Positions 1 to 9,189 of a stretch of DNA of 64,000 nucleotides are shown in pieces. Every line of letters begins with the position of its first letter. Position 1 is the stretch's first letter. This DNA is from Rhynchonema sp. JSB1_4 (Eukaryota > Nematoda > Chromadorea > Monhysterida > Xyalidae), in the NCBI GenBank assembly GCA_030248065.1, contig JASAMV010007711.1, positions 1-64,000 of the forward strand, in the 5' to 3' direction. The translations under genes and the position numbers were made by a program. The notes beneath the pieces are model-generated. The model was not told where the DNA came from. It saw only the letters and a program-made list of their open reading frames with translations, and did not search any database.

Positions 1-64
1 CCCTCGGGTTTTGTGGTAGGTAAAGTACTGAGAGGGGTAACCCCCAATCCCCCTGCCATGCCAC

Positions 65-966
65 CAGTGCTGTGGCTACTTTTGCGGGGCGGGTAGGGTA
101 CATAGGTGGAAAAAATCGGGGCGCGTAGGGAGGTAGTGTGGGTGGGATTTTGGGGGGGGGGGGGGAATCCGGTTTGGGGGGGCGCGGGGGGGGGAAGATT
201 TTTCGGGGCGGGTAGGGTACAACACAAGTTTTTTCGGGTGCCTGTTTTTATGTACTAAAAAGTGCATATATCGCGCGCAGCGCGAGATTTTTTGCACTTT
301 TCAGGGTTTTCGGTCGAAATTTGGGCATTTTTGACCGAAAAATGGGCATTTTGGGGGTAAAAATCGGGGCGGGTAGGGTACCAGGGTACAAGAGCGGGGC
401 GGGTAGGGGGGTAGCGTACCAGGCCGGGCCGGGGGGGGGTAGGGTACCTTTGGGGGGGACCCCAGGGTACTACTTGGGAGGGGGTGGTGTGGTGGCCCCC
501 CAAATTCATCTATCTATCGTCAACACTTTTTGATTTCATCTATCTATCGTCAACACTTATGGGCAAATCTATCTATCGTCAACAAATTCTGGGAACAATC
601 TATCTATCGTCAACACATTTCGACCCCAAAATGGGTATTTTTTCCTCAAAATGGCTCAAAATCGGTATTTTTTGTCCCAAATAGTCAAAAAATCGCGCGC
701 TACGCGCGGATGTGGTACATCTAAGTACATTTTCATTAACATTTACACATTATTACCAACTTAGTACACGATACTATCTATACCTTGATTTTTGGCGACC
801 CCCCCCCACCATCTATCTATCGTCAACAAGTTTGGGTCGACCCCCCCCAGATTTCGGACTTGGGTCATCTATCTATCGTCAACACATTTCGGGTCCCAAT
901 CTATCTATCGTCAACACCCTGACCAAGTACTACACTGGGGGAACCCCACCCCCAGCCACAGCACTG
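65..966. mobile_element. hAT-like non-autonomous element (family E) with G-rich arms
   Basis: The left end CAGTGCTGTGGCTA at 65 is mirrored by AGCCACAGCACTG ending at 966. The element is flanked by CATGCCAC (57-64) and CCTGCCAC (967-974), a 7/8 match to an 8-bp target duplication. CAGTG ends plus an 8-b duplication are typical of the hAT superfamily. The arms hold long G tracts with GGGTAGGGTAC repeats, and the centre carries seven copies of an 18-bp motif. There is no transposase frame. Related ends recur inside the elements at 50.6-50.9 and 52.1-52.5 kb. Confidence 0.7.
508..916 (+). repeat. Seven copies of an 18-bp motif inside the hAT-like element
   Basis: ATCTATCTATCGTCAACA starts at 508, 538, 567, 598, 811, 867 and 899. 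The first four are about 30 bp apart, then there is a 200-bp gap and three more copies. All are on the same strand. They may be internal binding or amplification repeats of the element; that role is inference. Confidence 0.85.
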
Positions 967-2086
967 CCTGCCACTACTATGCCCCTGCCACTACTATGGT
1001 CAGCCAGTAATCGAACACGACGTCCACGCCACGAAAAAACTAACTTGAAGCAAATAGCACAACGGGCCATCATCCATAGCCCCCGAAATTGCCTCGAGTT
1101 TGATAATCGATGTCATACTTGGTTGTTGACGCGGACGTGACGCGTTTGTCTCGAGTTCGAGCTGCTTCCTTTCCTTGTACTTGTTTAACGTGTTTTTCGC
1201 CGCGGCGCGAGGGCGAGACCGCGAGAATCAATTCGTTTTGTATTTTTACGAGCGACTAGTTATACGGAAAATCCACCCGAATTCAAATTGCCGCCAAAAG
1301 CAATGCTAGAGAATAAAGGGAGTTTCACCTGGAATGTCACAGCTCAGGTCACCATATGTTGCTCAACTTGCACGAGTTTGACCCGGTGGTCGCCGCGACA
1401 GCTGCTTTGAGTGAAAACTGCAAATCCAGCGTAGTGCGTAATCATTGACGAGCGACTAATTATACGGAAATCCACCCGACCGAGCACGCGTCCACGAGAG
1501 ATACAGCCGTTTTTCGTCGTGGCTGTGTGTATATTTTTTTTTGATTCAGACATGGAGCGTTGAACGGAAAACACAAAGCAACGAGTAAGGCATGTGGCAC
1601 ACAATAAAATTGAAATTGGCAATCATAACGTAAACAACTGTTTATTCCTTTAGCATGGTAGATTACATTTACAATTCGGTGTGAAACGATGGAGATCAAG
1701 CGCATCGGACTATCATAATCATTATCGGATCGGAATATCATGTGGTACAATAATGGAGCAACAGTTTGTTTCAGGACTATCTAAAGAAAAAGAAAAGAAA
1801 ACAGTTGTCCCATCGCATGTCATCGTTGGCCTTGCAGCCGTTGACCAGTTTTCTGGAAAATACAAAAAATGCGTTGCCCATCATGGTGTTGCATGATATA
1901 ACGATCGGTATGTTTTGGGTATGTGCATTTTCAGAATTTGAATTTTCAGCCAGAAAATGTTCACAAAGTTATGTGAAGAAACTGCCTTGCAGAGTCAACA
2001 TCAACTGGATTGAGACTTGCAAAGTCAACGAAAAAGAGTTCGGTTACCCAAAATAAGTAATGAAACATCGCCCAACCGTACTACTC

Positions 2087-2618
2087 GTTCATTGAATTCC
2101 GGCCCCAGATAGTCGGCACTGGATTGAATGAAATTGTCAGTAACGTACGCCATGTCGACGGAATCGAAGAGGGAAAGCACGTCACTTTGGTCACCCGGCC
2201 GATACCGGCACCGCAGTCGAGCGCGCGACCCAAATGCAGCCGTGCTGCAACGAACGGGCCAACAAATATTTGCACAACTGCGTGGCTTTGATACTTTCTA
2301 TGCGCATGGTGCGTTTATAATTGTCAAACAGCCTGAGTCTACCATTGCAAATTGCAAGTGAAAGTCAACAGACATCTGATTTTGCAAAGTGCACCAGAAA
2401 CAATTTCGTAATTGGTCCTAATTTTTATTCATCACGGAATAACACCGATGAACAAAAACCGCAACACAAACCTTCGACCTCAAACTGTTTAGGAAGCTGT
2501 GCGAATCGTTTGCATCAACATCCGACAAATGGCGGAATCCACCGAGCATACCGTCCACCGTTGCTGGTATCCGGTTCCAATACGACTGCGCTGGCTGGTG
2601 GACACCTGTGTGGTGCAA
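2087..2618 (-). pseudogene. Captured fragment of an N-terminal Xaa-Pro-Lys methyltransferase (NTMT1/METTL11A-like)
   Basis: NTMT1 methylates the alpha-amino group of proteins that begin X-Pro-Lys, using S-adenosylmethionine. On the minus strand 2618-2472 reads through YWNRIPATVDGMLGG and SDVDANDSHSFLNSLRSK, matching the N-terminal substrate-pocket region of the family, and stops at a GTTTGT donor. After a gap that looks like the retained intron, 2277-2087 reads ALDCGAGIGRVTK (motif I, the SAM-binding glycine loop) and then, in another frame, DSVDMAYVTDNF and SSADYLGPEFNERVVRLG. The frame breaks at least twice, and the catalytic C-terminal half is missing. It lies wholly inside the MULE at 1249-4217, so it is most simply a genomic fragment with intron picked up by the transposon. 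The parent gene is not in this window. Confidence 0.75.
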
Positions 2619-2624
2619 TGAAGC

Positions 2625-2844
2625 ATAGGGTGATATTTTCGAAACGGTGTAAAGGTGAGTTGGGTGTAAAGGTCGGTGTAAGCTGAATCGAAAGCTCGGT
2701 CGGTGTCAGCTCGGTGTAAACATGAAACATTGCCTGCTGTTAACGTGGAATGTTTCATGTTTACACTGAGCAGACACCGACCGAGCTTACACCGACCTTT
2801 ACACTCAACTGAGCTTTACACCATTTCGAAAATGCCACCCATAG
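2625..2844. repeat. Foldback (hairpin) element, copy 1
   Basis: GGGTGATATTTTCGAAACGG on the left mirrors TTTCGAAAATGCCACCC on the right, and almost the whole 220 bp pairs with itself, with TGTAAAGGTCGGTGTAA-type steps and a short loop near 2740. Sister copies are at 4448-4680 and 17152-17339. No coding capacity. Confidence 0.8.
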
Positions 2845-2847
2845 ACG

Positions 2848-3302
2848 CAGTGTAGTTCCTGGCAGTGTAGTTCCTGGTCCGGCGCGGCGGTTATTGTACC
2901 TACCCCTTTTTTCCGTGCGGCGGTTAGTGTACCTCCCTGGGGGGAAGGGGGGGGGGGTGGAAGACCCAAATCCAGGAAAAAGTCACTTTTTGAGGTAGAA
3001 AATTTGACCGATTTTTACCCCTTTTTGGAAAAAATTCTCCATAAAAAGGGTATTTTGGCGATTTTTGACAACATTGACCTAAAAATCACTCATTTTATGC
3101 CTAAAATGCCTATTTTAGGCCAAAATTTGCCTATTTTAGGTAAAAATTGGGGGAGCAGACGTACCCGGAGCGGAGGGGGGCGGGGAACAGTGGGGCAGGC
3201 GTACCATGGAGGGGAAGCAGACGTACCCGAGGGGGAACCCCCTCTCCCCCAGGAACTGCACTGCGAGGGGGGCACCCCCCTCCCCCCAGGAACTACACCG
3301 CC
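2848..3302. mobile_element. hAT-like CAGTGTAGTTCC element (family C), copy in the MULE
   Basis: CAGTGTAGTTCCTGG occurs twice in tandem at 2848 and 2863, and the opposite end appears as AGGAACTGCACTG (ending 3263) and AGGAACTACAC (to about 3302). The interior has G tracts and the family's internal segment (3000-3150) also seen at 36600-36800 and 44030-44190. The target duplication is not clear here. Confidence 0.6.
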
Positions 3303-3388
3303 CCAGTACTGTGGCTACTTCTGAGGCATGAGGGGGAGATACTGGACGGTTCTTGCGGCCAAAAAGAGGGGGAGATGCCGGGGTAACT

Positions 3389-3943
3389 TACCGTAAAACC
3401 TAAAATACAAGGGGGGGCTGTATTTTTTCACTGACCCCTTTTAGGGGGGCTGTATTTTTTCACTGACCCCTTTTAGGGGGGCTGTATTTTTGGGGGGCTC
3501 CATTTTTGGGGGGCTGTATTTTTTCGCTGCCCAAAATCTCAAAAAATGTTCCACAAAATACCCCTAAGATGGAGTTCTGTCAGGGTGTTCGTGTTACTGG
3601 TTATTATTGAGTATTTTTAGGTGCAGATCTTCCATAAAAGGCTTTACGTCATCATATACTCAACCACAAACGTTGTACACAAGGTGTCTTATACAATAAC
3701 TTGACTTTACGACCCCCAAGCGGGGAATTCCAAGTTGGGGGGGGCTGTATTTTTGGGGGGCTCTATTTTTTCACTGACCCCTTTTAGGGGGGCTGTATTT
3801 TTTGGGGGGCTCTATTTTTGGGGGCTCTGTTTTAGGGAATACGGTACCCAGCATTTTGGGGAAACCCCATAATACAGCCCCCCAAAGCCAAAATGGGGTC
3901 ATTGAATTAATAGAGCCCTCCTTGCATTAAGGTTTTTACGGTA
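3389..3943. mobile_element. TA-target terminal-repeat element (family A), copy 1
   Basis: TACCGTAAAACCTAAAATAC at 3389 mirrors AAGGTTTTTACGGTA at 3943. The interior is made of alternating GGGGGCTCTATT and TCACTGACCCC blocks. Family members end in TA-ACCGTAAAAACCTAAAT with TA on both sides. No coding frame. Confidence 0.7.
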
Positions 3944-4447
3944 CGCAACGTGAAGCGCAAATTTTTGGAGATTTTTGCCGCAAAAACGTGGTTTTGATTT
4001 GATATTTTAGCAATTTGGGCCGGTTGCCGGCCCAACCCGACCCGATCCTAACCTCTGGCCCACATGTGCGCATTGGCAAGTCCCGAACACGATCGTGTCC
4101 CGAATCCATTACGCCGCACGAGCTGGGAAGATTGACACGTAACCTCCCTTTATTCTCTGGCATTGGTTTTGGCGGCAATTTGAATTCGGGTGGATTTTCC
4201 GTATAACTAGTCGCTCGTGTATTTTTAGTTTTCTTTCAAATTTCACGACTTGCGCAAGTCCAATGGCCATGCTCATTTTCGATTCCGATGACACCGAATA
4301 GATGTGAAACATCAGCCAGCCAGACTACAAGTTAAATTTTTCAAATGAGGAGTGACAGGACAGAAGTACAAACGTGCCTTGGACACCTAGTGAACAAACA
4401 AATTGGCCTGCAAGAAGCAATTCCTTGCACTATAGTATCGATAGAAC

Positions 4448-4680
4448 ATAGGGTGATATTTTCGAAACGGTGTAAAGGTCAGTTGGGTGTAAAGGTCGGT
4501 GGAAAGCTCGGTCGACAGCGCAGTGTGATAGACCTCGGTGTAAACTTGAAACATTCCACGTTAATAACAGGCAATGTTTCACGTTTACACCGAGCTGCGC
4601 CAACCGAGCTTTCGACCGAACTTTACACCGACCTTTACGCCCAACTCACCTTTACACCGTTTCGAAAATTCCACCCATAG
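4448..4680. repeat. Foldback (hairpin) element, copy 2
   Basis: Same family as 2625-2844: GGGTGATATTTTCGAAACGG at the left and TTCGAAAATTCCACCC at the right, self-complementary over about 230 bp. Confidence 0.8.
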
Positions 4681-4686
4681 AAGTAT

Positions 4687-5128
4687 TACCGTAAAAACCT
4701 AAATACAGCCCCCCCCGGAATAGAGCCCCCCCCCGTAATACAGCCCCCCAAAAAGGGGTCAGTGAATTAATAGAGCCCCCCCCCCCCGGAATAGAGCCCT
4801 CCCCCTAAGTAACATCCCCTATACTGTAGTGTATTAAGGCTTGATAGTGGTGTACAGGTGCATTTATGCACCTTTGTTGTTCGTGCAGAGCACATAATAC
4901 GCCTCCTATTGACGAATAGACACGAATAAATGCGATTACAAGCGAAAAAACATCCTTTCAAACCCCTTTTTAGGGGTTTTTGGAGGGTATTTCTGGGAAC
5001 AATTTTTCAGGTTCGGGTCAGTGAATTAATAGAGGCCCCCCCGGAATAGAGCCCCCCCTGTAATAGAGCCCCCCAAAATGGGGTCAGTGAATTAATAGAG
5101 CCCCCCTTCTATTTAGGTTTTTACGGTA
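4687..5128. mobile_element. TA-target terminal-repeat element (family A), copy 2
   Basis: TACCGTAAAAACCTAAATAC at 4687 mirrors TATTTAGGTTTTTACGGTA ending at 5128. The interior carries AATAGAGCCCCCC blocks and an AT-rich core (4800-4980) that recurs at 44560-44740 in copy 3. Confidence 0.75.
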
Positions 5129-5130
5129 TA

Positions 5131-5603
5131 CAGTCAAACCTCCACATAGTGAACATCTACATAGTGTATCAATCCACATACTGAATAAATCGTCAGTCCC
5201 CGAATTTTCATATGTTATATAGCTCCATATTTTGAATAATTCTACGTTGTGTGATTGTACATGGTGTGACTCTACCATTTTTGGTGCTTGCCCCGTGATG
5301 GCTCTTTATTTTGTCACTGCAAAACATGTCTAAGGAGACAGGTTCCAGTTGTTGAGGGATACAATAAAGAAATTTCCACTATGAAGGGAGTTATAACACG
5401 TGAAAATTCGGGACCCGACGAGTTTGTCACTGTAAAGAAGGTTCCACTATATAGAGGGTCGCAACGAAGAGGGTTCACTGTATCACCTTGCTGAATCACG
5501 GTAACGCACACTCAGCCAGCACCGTTGGCGTTGGCACTAACCAATTTATGGTTGGACCCCCCTGGTCGGATCCCGTTCTGTTCACTATGTGGAGGTTTGA
5601 CTG
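5131..5603. mobile_element. pogo/Tigger-like MITE
   Basis: CAGTCAAACCTCCACATAGTG at 5131 mirrors CACTATGTGGAGGTTTGACTG ending at 5603, with TA on each side (5129-5130, 5604-5605). CAGT ends with internal TATAGTG steps and a TA duplication fit the pogo branch of Tc1/mariner. It was inserted directly beside family A copy 2. No transposase. Confidence 0.7.
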
Positions 5604-5782
5604 TATTACATACTGACCGCAAAATCGAAGCATATAATGTTACAGTTCTTCCAGAAACAGACAGAACATTAACATTCCAGCTAATACGGCGCCAATGGTT
5701 TAATTTGATCGTTCGGTAAGCTGTTCGTTTGACGGAGAATGGCTTGAAAGTTTGTTTTGAAAACTGAAACCTGAGCCAGTGC

Positions 5783-6266
5783 TTGTCACCTGTCATCAGT
5801 TTTTGTGCTCTGTTGACTCTGCTGGGTTGTGTTTGCTCACCGGTCTGGTCAAAATATTGCACTCTGGCCTCATTGAGAAACGTGTTTTCAGGTCCCAGAA
5901 ATTCGAAAAACACACCATACAAATGTGATATTGGCCATATATTCGAAGAACGCACCACGACAACTGTGAAGCACAAACACCGAATTCCCATGAACAACAG
6001 TGGGCAACTGATTACTCAAAATTATCGTTTGCGTGTGGGATACACCCAAGAGAACATACCATATCGGTTTGATTGCGGATTCGATTCCGATCTTCACGTG
6101 AGTAGACGGTGCTCCCGACCCGGCCTGATACCTGAAACGGTTCAAATTCTGCTGCGATTAGCCAACGTTGGCTACGAGTTGCTGGATTACCGAAACTCTG
6201 ACAACGGCGTACTTGACATTGACAACGTTCGAAATGGCAGTATCGATCTGGCATTGCTCAGTCTTG
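5783..6266 (+). CDS. Ionotropic-receptor-like protein, N-terminal ligand-binding exon
   Basis: An open frame reads a hydrophobic leader (SFCALLTLLGCVCSP) and then YRLRVGYTQENIPYRF, CSRPGLIPETVQILL, ANVGYELLDY and NGSIDLALLSLG. This is the pattern of the first ligand-binding lobe of ionotropic glutamate receptor-like proteins, which bind small ligands outside the cell and gate a cation channel. The exon ends at a GTTGGT donor at 6267. The true start is uncertain: 5783 is an open-frame start without ATG, and the first ATG is at 5990. A possible next exon begins near 6328 (HKSRHHQFATLDIS). The later channel exon is at 7369-8321; the intervening 1.1 kb holds a transposon. Confidence 0.6.
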
Positions 6267-6459
6267 GTTGGTTCCTTTATGTCAAATGTTTTTACAAGCA
6301 TTCACGCCAGTAAAGTATCAGACAGAACTACCAGAGCTCCAGTGCACAAGTCACGCCATCATCAGTTCGCCACGTTGGATATATCTGTCGGATTTCTGTG
6401 GCCATAGTATTAGAATTGAATATTATCTGACACACGTGATTTCTGTTTCCGCCTGTGCC

Positions 6460-7276
6460 AGGGTTGTTTCAAAAAAAAAGTGGTTAATTAAAAAAATGTT
6501 TTTTAAAAAAATTTTTTTTTGAAACTCAGATTTTGCTTTTTTTTAATAAAAAAAAGTTGCCCAAAAAGAGAAATTCTCCACCTTCTAATGAAAGAGAAAT
6601 TGAGTTTCAGAAAAAAATTGTTTTTGCTCCTAAATTGTGATTTTTATCAAATCCACGTGTTTTATCCATTTTAATCTAATTTAATTTAAAATTTGATCGA
6701 ATTTAATCCTTTTCGACACATTCTATCATTTTTTAGTTTTTTTTTGCAAAATCGGTCCCACTCAATTTCTCTTTCATTAGAACGTGGAGGAAGGGAACAA
6801 ACCAGCAGCAGCACAAAGTGTCATGAGCTGATGGATGGACTATACTACTGCATGCTACTACACATGTATATACATAGGTCTGGTGCAAAACCGGGCGCGC
6901 AAAGTCGATCTGACACGCAAGATTTGGGCTGTAATCGATATTTTGATGGTCGTATGTCAGATATACGGCATCAGATGCATTAAAATACGTTGTACGGCAT
7001 GCTACAATACATTAGAGTAACATCATTAGTCAACATCAACCTCAGACTGGTAGAAGACCATAGAATCTGCACAATACTACCGGGTGTCACCGCACAAGTT
7101 GGGTCTCAGGCGAAAATTTTTCAATTTTTGAAAAATATGTTGGATCGATTTCATTTGTCCTGAAACGTCGTTTGCAACACTTTTTCTAATAAAAAAAATT
7201 TTCGTCAAAAAAAAATCAAAAAAAAATTTTTTTTAAAAAAAGCTCGTTAATAAAAAAATTTTTTTTTCAACCCTGG
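6460..7276. mobile_element. CAGGGTTG hAT-like element (family G) with a nested MITE
   Basis: CCAGGGTTGTTTCAAAAAAA at about 6460 mirrors TTTTTTTTCAACCCTGG ending at 7276. Inside it lies a partial copy of MITE family 1 (6576-6844) and a 200-bp repeat (about 6880-7075) that recurs in inverse orientation at 34350-34560. The 8-bp duplication is not exact here; sister elements at 16469 and 42215 show it better. It sits between two parts of the ionotropic-receptor-like gene. Confidence 0.6.
6576..6844. mobile_element. MITE family 1, partial copy
   Basis: TTCTAATGAAAGAGAAATTG at the left and CAATTTCTCTTTCATTAGAA near 6765 are inverted repeats, followed by GGACTATA at 6844. The full-length copy at 47091-47422 lies in the opposite orientation. 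Confidence 0.7.
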
Positions 7277-7368
7277 CTGTGCTATTCCAGCCTGTGTGGA
7301 GGCGCAATGGTCGTTACATATACACACGGCTGTGGCTTGAACACAAGGGACACCATCTGATTTTTCAG

Positions 7369-8321
7369 GAAGATACTCTGGCGGCGGTCTAATCAGCTCC
7401 TACCCGATTGCCGGATGGACAAGGTCTATCGTCGCGCTTGGAACATCAGCCGCACCTCGTGACCTCAGCCATGAAGCGTCGGCGTTCACTCTTGTCTACA
7501 CAAAGTCTATGTGGATCGCTTTCATCGCCGCTTTTCTCCTCTTCAAGCTGTACGCCCGATGTGTAGCTTATTTCGGGGGAGATACTGCGCTCCATAAATC
7601 CGCATCCGCTCAGGGTATCACTGTGATCGCGGCAGGGCTAGTTGTAACGCTGCTCAGCGGATTGTACAGGACGACACTGCTTTCACAGTTGTTACAAACG
7701 AGTCCGAAATTTCAGTTTGATAATTTCGAGCAACTTTTGAATTTGGTTCAGCAAAAACGTGTGAGGCTAGCTATCACCCATGATATATTAGATCATTACG
7801 CGCGCTCGCAGAGTTGGCAAGCTCGCGCGTTACGCGAAGCTTTTCTACACAATCCTGCCATTGTCTACGGTTCGTTCGCCGGTTACGACCGAGATATTGA
7901 ACGAATCAGACATGGTGAAATCGTTTTCGTTTCCAGCGATCTCACAGTTGCCGTGCTGTCAGGGAAGAAGTGCGGATTGCGGGCAGTGACCGTACTGGAA
8001 AACGCGTTCGATGAGCTTTTGTGGTTATCAAAAACAGTCCCGAGTGAAATTGTGAAAAAAATTAACGACGCAGTAATTGAAGCATCTCAGGCTTCAGCTA
8101 CGATCGCTAATCGATATGTGCACTTCATCAGACAACATTATCGAAATGCCAGTTGCTCGGAGCCTGTTCTTTCACCATCCAGACGCACTCAAATCGAGCT
8201 CGTCGACATATCAGGCATTGTGATATTGCTACTGTCTGGTTTGTCGTTGGCGTGTGTTGTCGTAGTTTGTGAAACGATCCACAAATTCTTTTTTGTAAAA
8301 TCGACTGATCAAAGCACATAA
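7369..8321 (+). CDS. Ionotropic-receptor-like protein, channel and C-terminal exon
   Basis: A 953-base exon opens after TTTTTCAG at 7368 and runs 317 codons to TAA. It reads a first membrane helix (MWIAFIAAFLLFKLYARC), a second (GITVIAAGLVVTLLSGLY) followed by RTTLLSQLLQ, then the second ligand-binding lobe (FDNFEQLLNLVQQ, VYGSFAGYDRD, LSKTVPSEIVKKI) and a last membrane helix (GIVILLLSGLSLACVVVV) with a short tail. This order is that of ionotropic glutamate receptor-like channels without an N-terminal LIVBP domain, a family expanded in nematodes and other ecdysozoans. The middle exons between 6267 and 7369 are not resolved, so the gene may be disrupted by the transposon there. Confidence 0.7.
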
Positions 8322-8685
8322 CGGAAATGAAAAACAAAGTCTATCACAAATCACAGTTCTGTGCATATAATCTATGTGTGAGAAAAATGAGCATCAATAT
8401 ATCAAATCTTGGAATCTGTCCTGATTCTGACCAGGTTCTTCACCTTCATCAGCACCTGGGGCTCTAACAGCAGAATAGACAGCTGACCCAATGTGGACAT
8501 CAGGGATGATCTAGCTAGTTTTTATTACGTTACACATTTAAAAACAGCTTTGTTGGAGCTCTAATCATTATTTTTTATTTCGCTTTTCTTAAAATTCGCC
8601 AACAAGAAAAAATAAGATCCGCAAAAAAGGAACACCTTGTCAGATTATACAAATGGTACACCGTGTCCAAATTCAGAAAGCGGTC
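8322..8685. other. Intergenic region between convergent genes
   Basis: AT-rich spacer between the stop codons of the ionotropic-receptor-like gene (+) and the membrane-protein gene (-). It presumably holds both 3' UTRs. No repeat family or reading frame is recognised. Confidence 0.5.
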
Positions 8686-9085
8686 TTATGTTGTGCCTTT
8701 TTTCAGCTTTATTCTGGCCAAACTGTGACGTCGTTGCTTCAGAACTTCGTACCAGACTGCGGACTGGACTAAAATAAGCAGCTTGTCAGTTAAAAATTCT
8801 CGTCAAGATTATGAAAATCAAAATCAAATTACCACAAGTCAATGCAGTAACAACGGCGAACAAAGCCCATCGGCACCCTGCCTCTGTCAAGGCCATCGAA
8901 TTTTTTCAGTTCACTCTCCGCTCCACTCCAGGTAGACAACTGATGTGATGGTTGTTTACCTTTTGGAATGCCGTCTCACAAGCACGCAATGTCAGGAAAT
9001 AAGATTGAGGCTCTTCGCCAACAATAAATTGATCGGTATGGAAACAATTGGAATCATCATCAGCAGCATCTTGATGAAAAATTGA
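8686..9085 (-). CDS. Unrecognised membrane protein, last three exons
   Basis: Three exons on the minus strand keep frame: 9085-8960 (FHTDQFIVGEEPQSYFLTL and ACETAFQK), 8881-8833 (AGCRWALFAVVTALTC) and 8768-8686 (VQSAVWYEVLKQRRHSLA ending KKGTT then TAA). Borders are TTTTCAG/GTAAAC, GACAGAG/GTAATT and ATTTTAG. The middle exon with the start of the next forms one membrane helix, and the basic tail would be cytosolic. The 5' exons upstream of 9085 are not found because transposons begin near 9200. I do not recognise the family. Confidence 0.55.
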
Positions 9086-9189
9086 CTGAAAATGCAGACC
9101 AAAAATGTTAAAAGCCATGCATTGCACTACTCATGGTATTAGTCAGGTCAGGGTGCTGCCTGCGCCTTCAATGACAGTTTTTGAGTTCA

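Larger units (their letters stand above)
1249..4217. mobile_element. Mutator-like (MULE) non-autonomous element, Pack-MULE type
   Basis: The two ends are inverted repeats of about 74 bp, CGAGCGACTAGTTATACGGA at 1249 and its complement ending at 4217, with about two mismatches. They are bordered by a perfect 10-bp direct repeat TGTATTTTTA at 1239-1248 and 4218-4227. Long terminal repeats with a 9-11 bp duplication are the hallmark of Mutator/MULE elements. A second copy of the terminal motif lies at 1449, and a related end is near 46150. No transposase is visible. The interior holds a broken NTMT1-like gene fragment (2087-2618) and later insertions: a foldback (2625-2844), a CAGTG element (2848-3302) and a TA element (3389-3943). 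Confidence 0.8.

Noticed and set aside
508..916. CRISPR-like array of 18-bp repeats
   Set aside because: The host is an animal with introns, spacers vary from 12 bp to 200 bp, and the array lies inside a transposon with clear ends.
5512..5997. 161-codon minus-strand frame that could be a transposase
   Set aside because: It is antisense to the ionotropic-receptor-like exon and runs into the pogo-like MITE. No DDE/D or helix-turn-helix pattern is seen.
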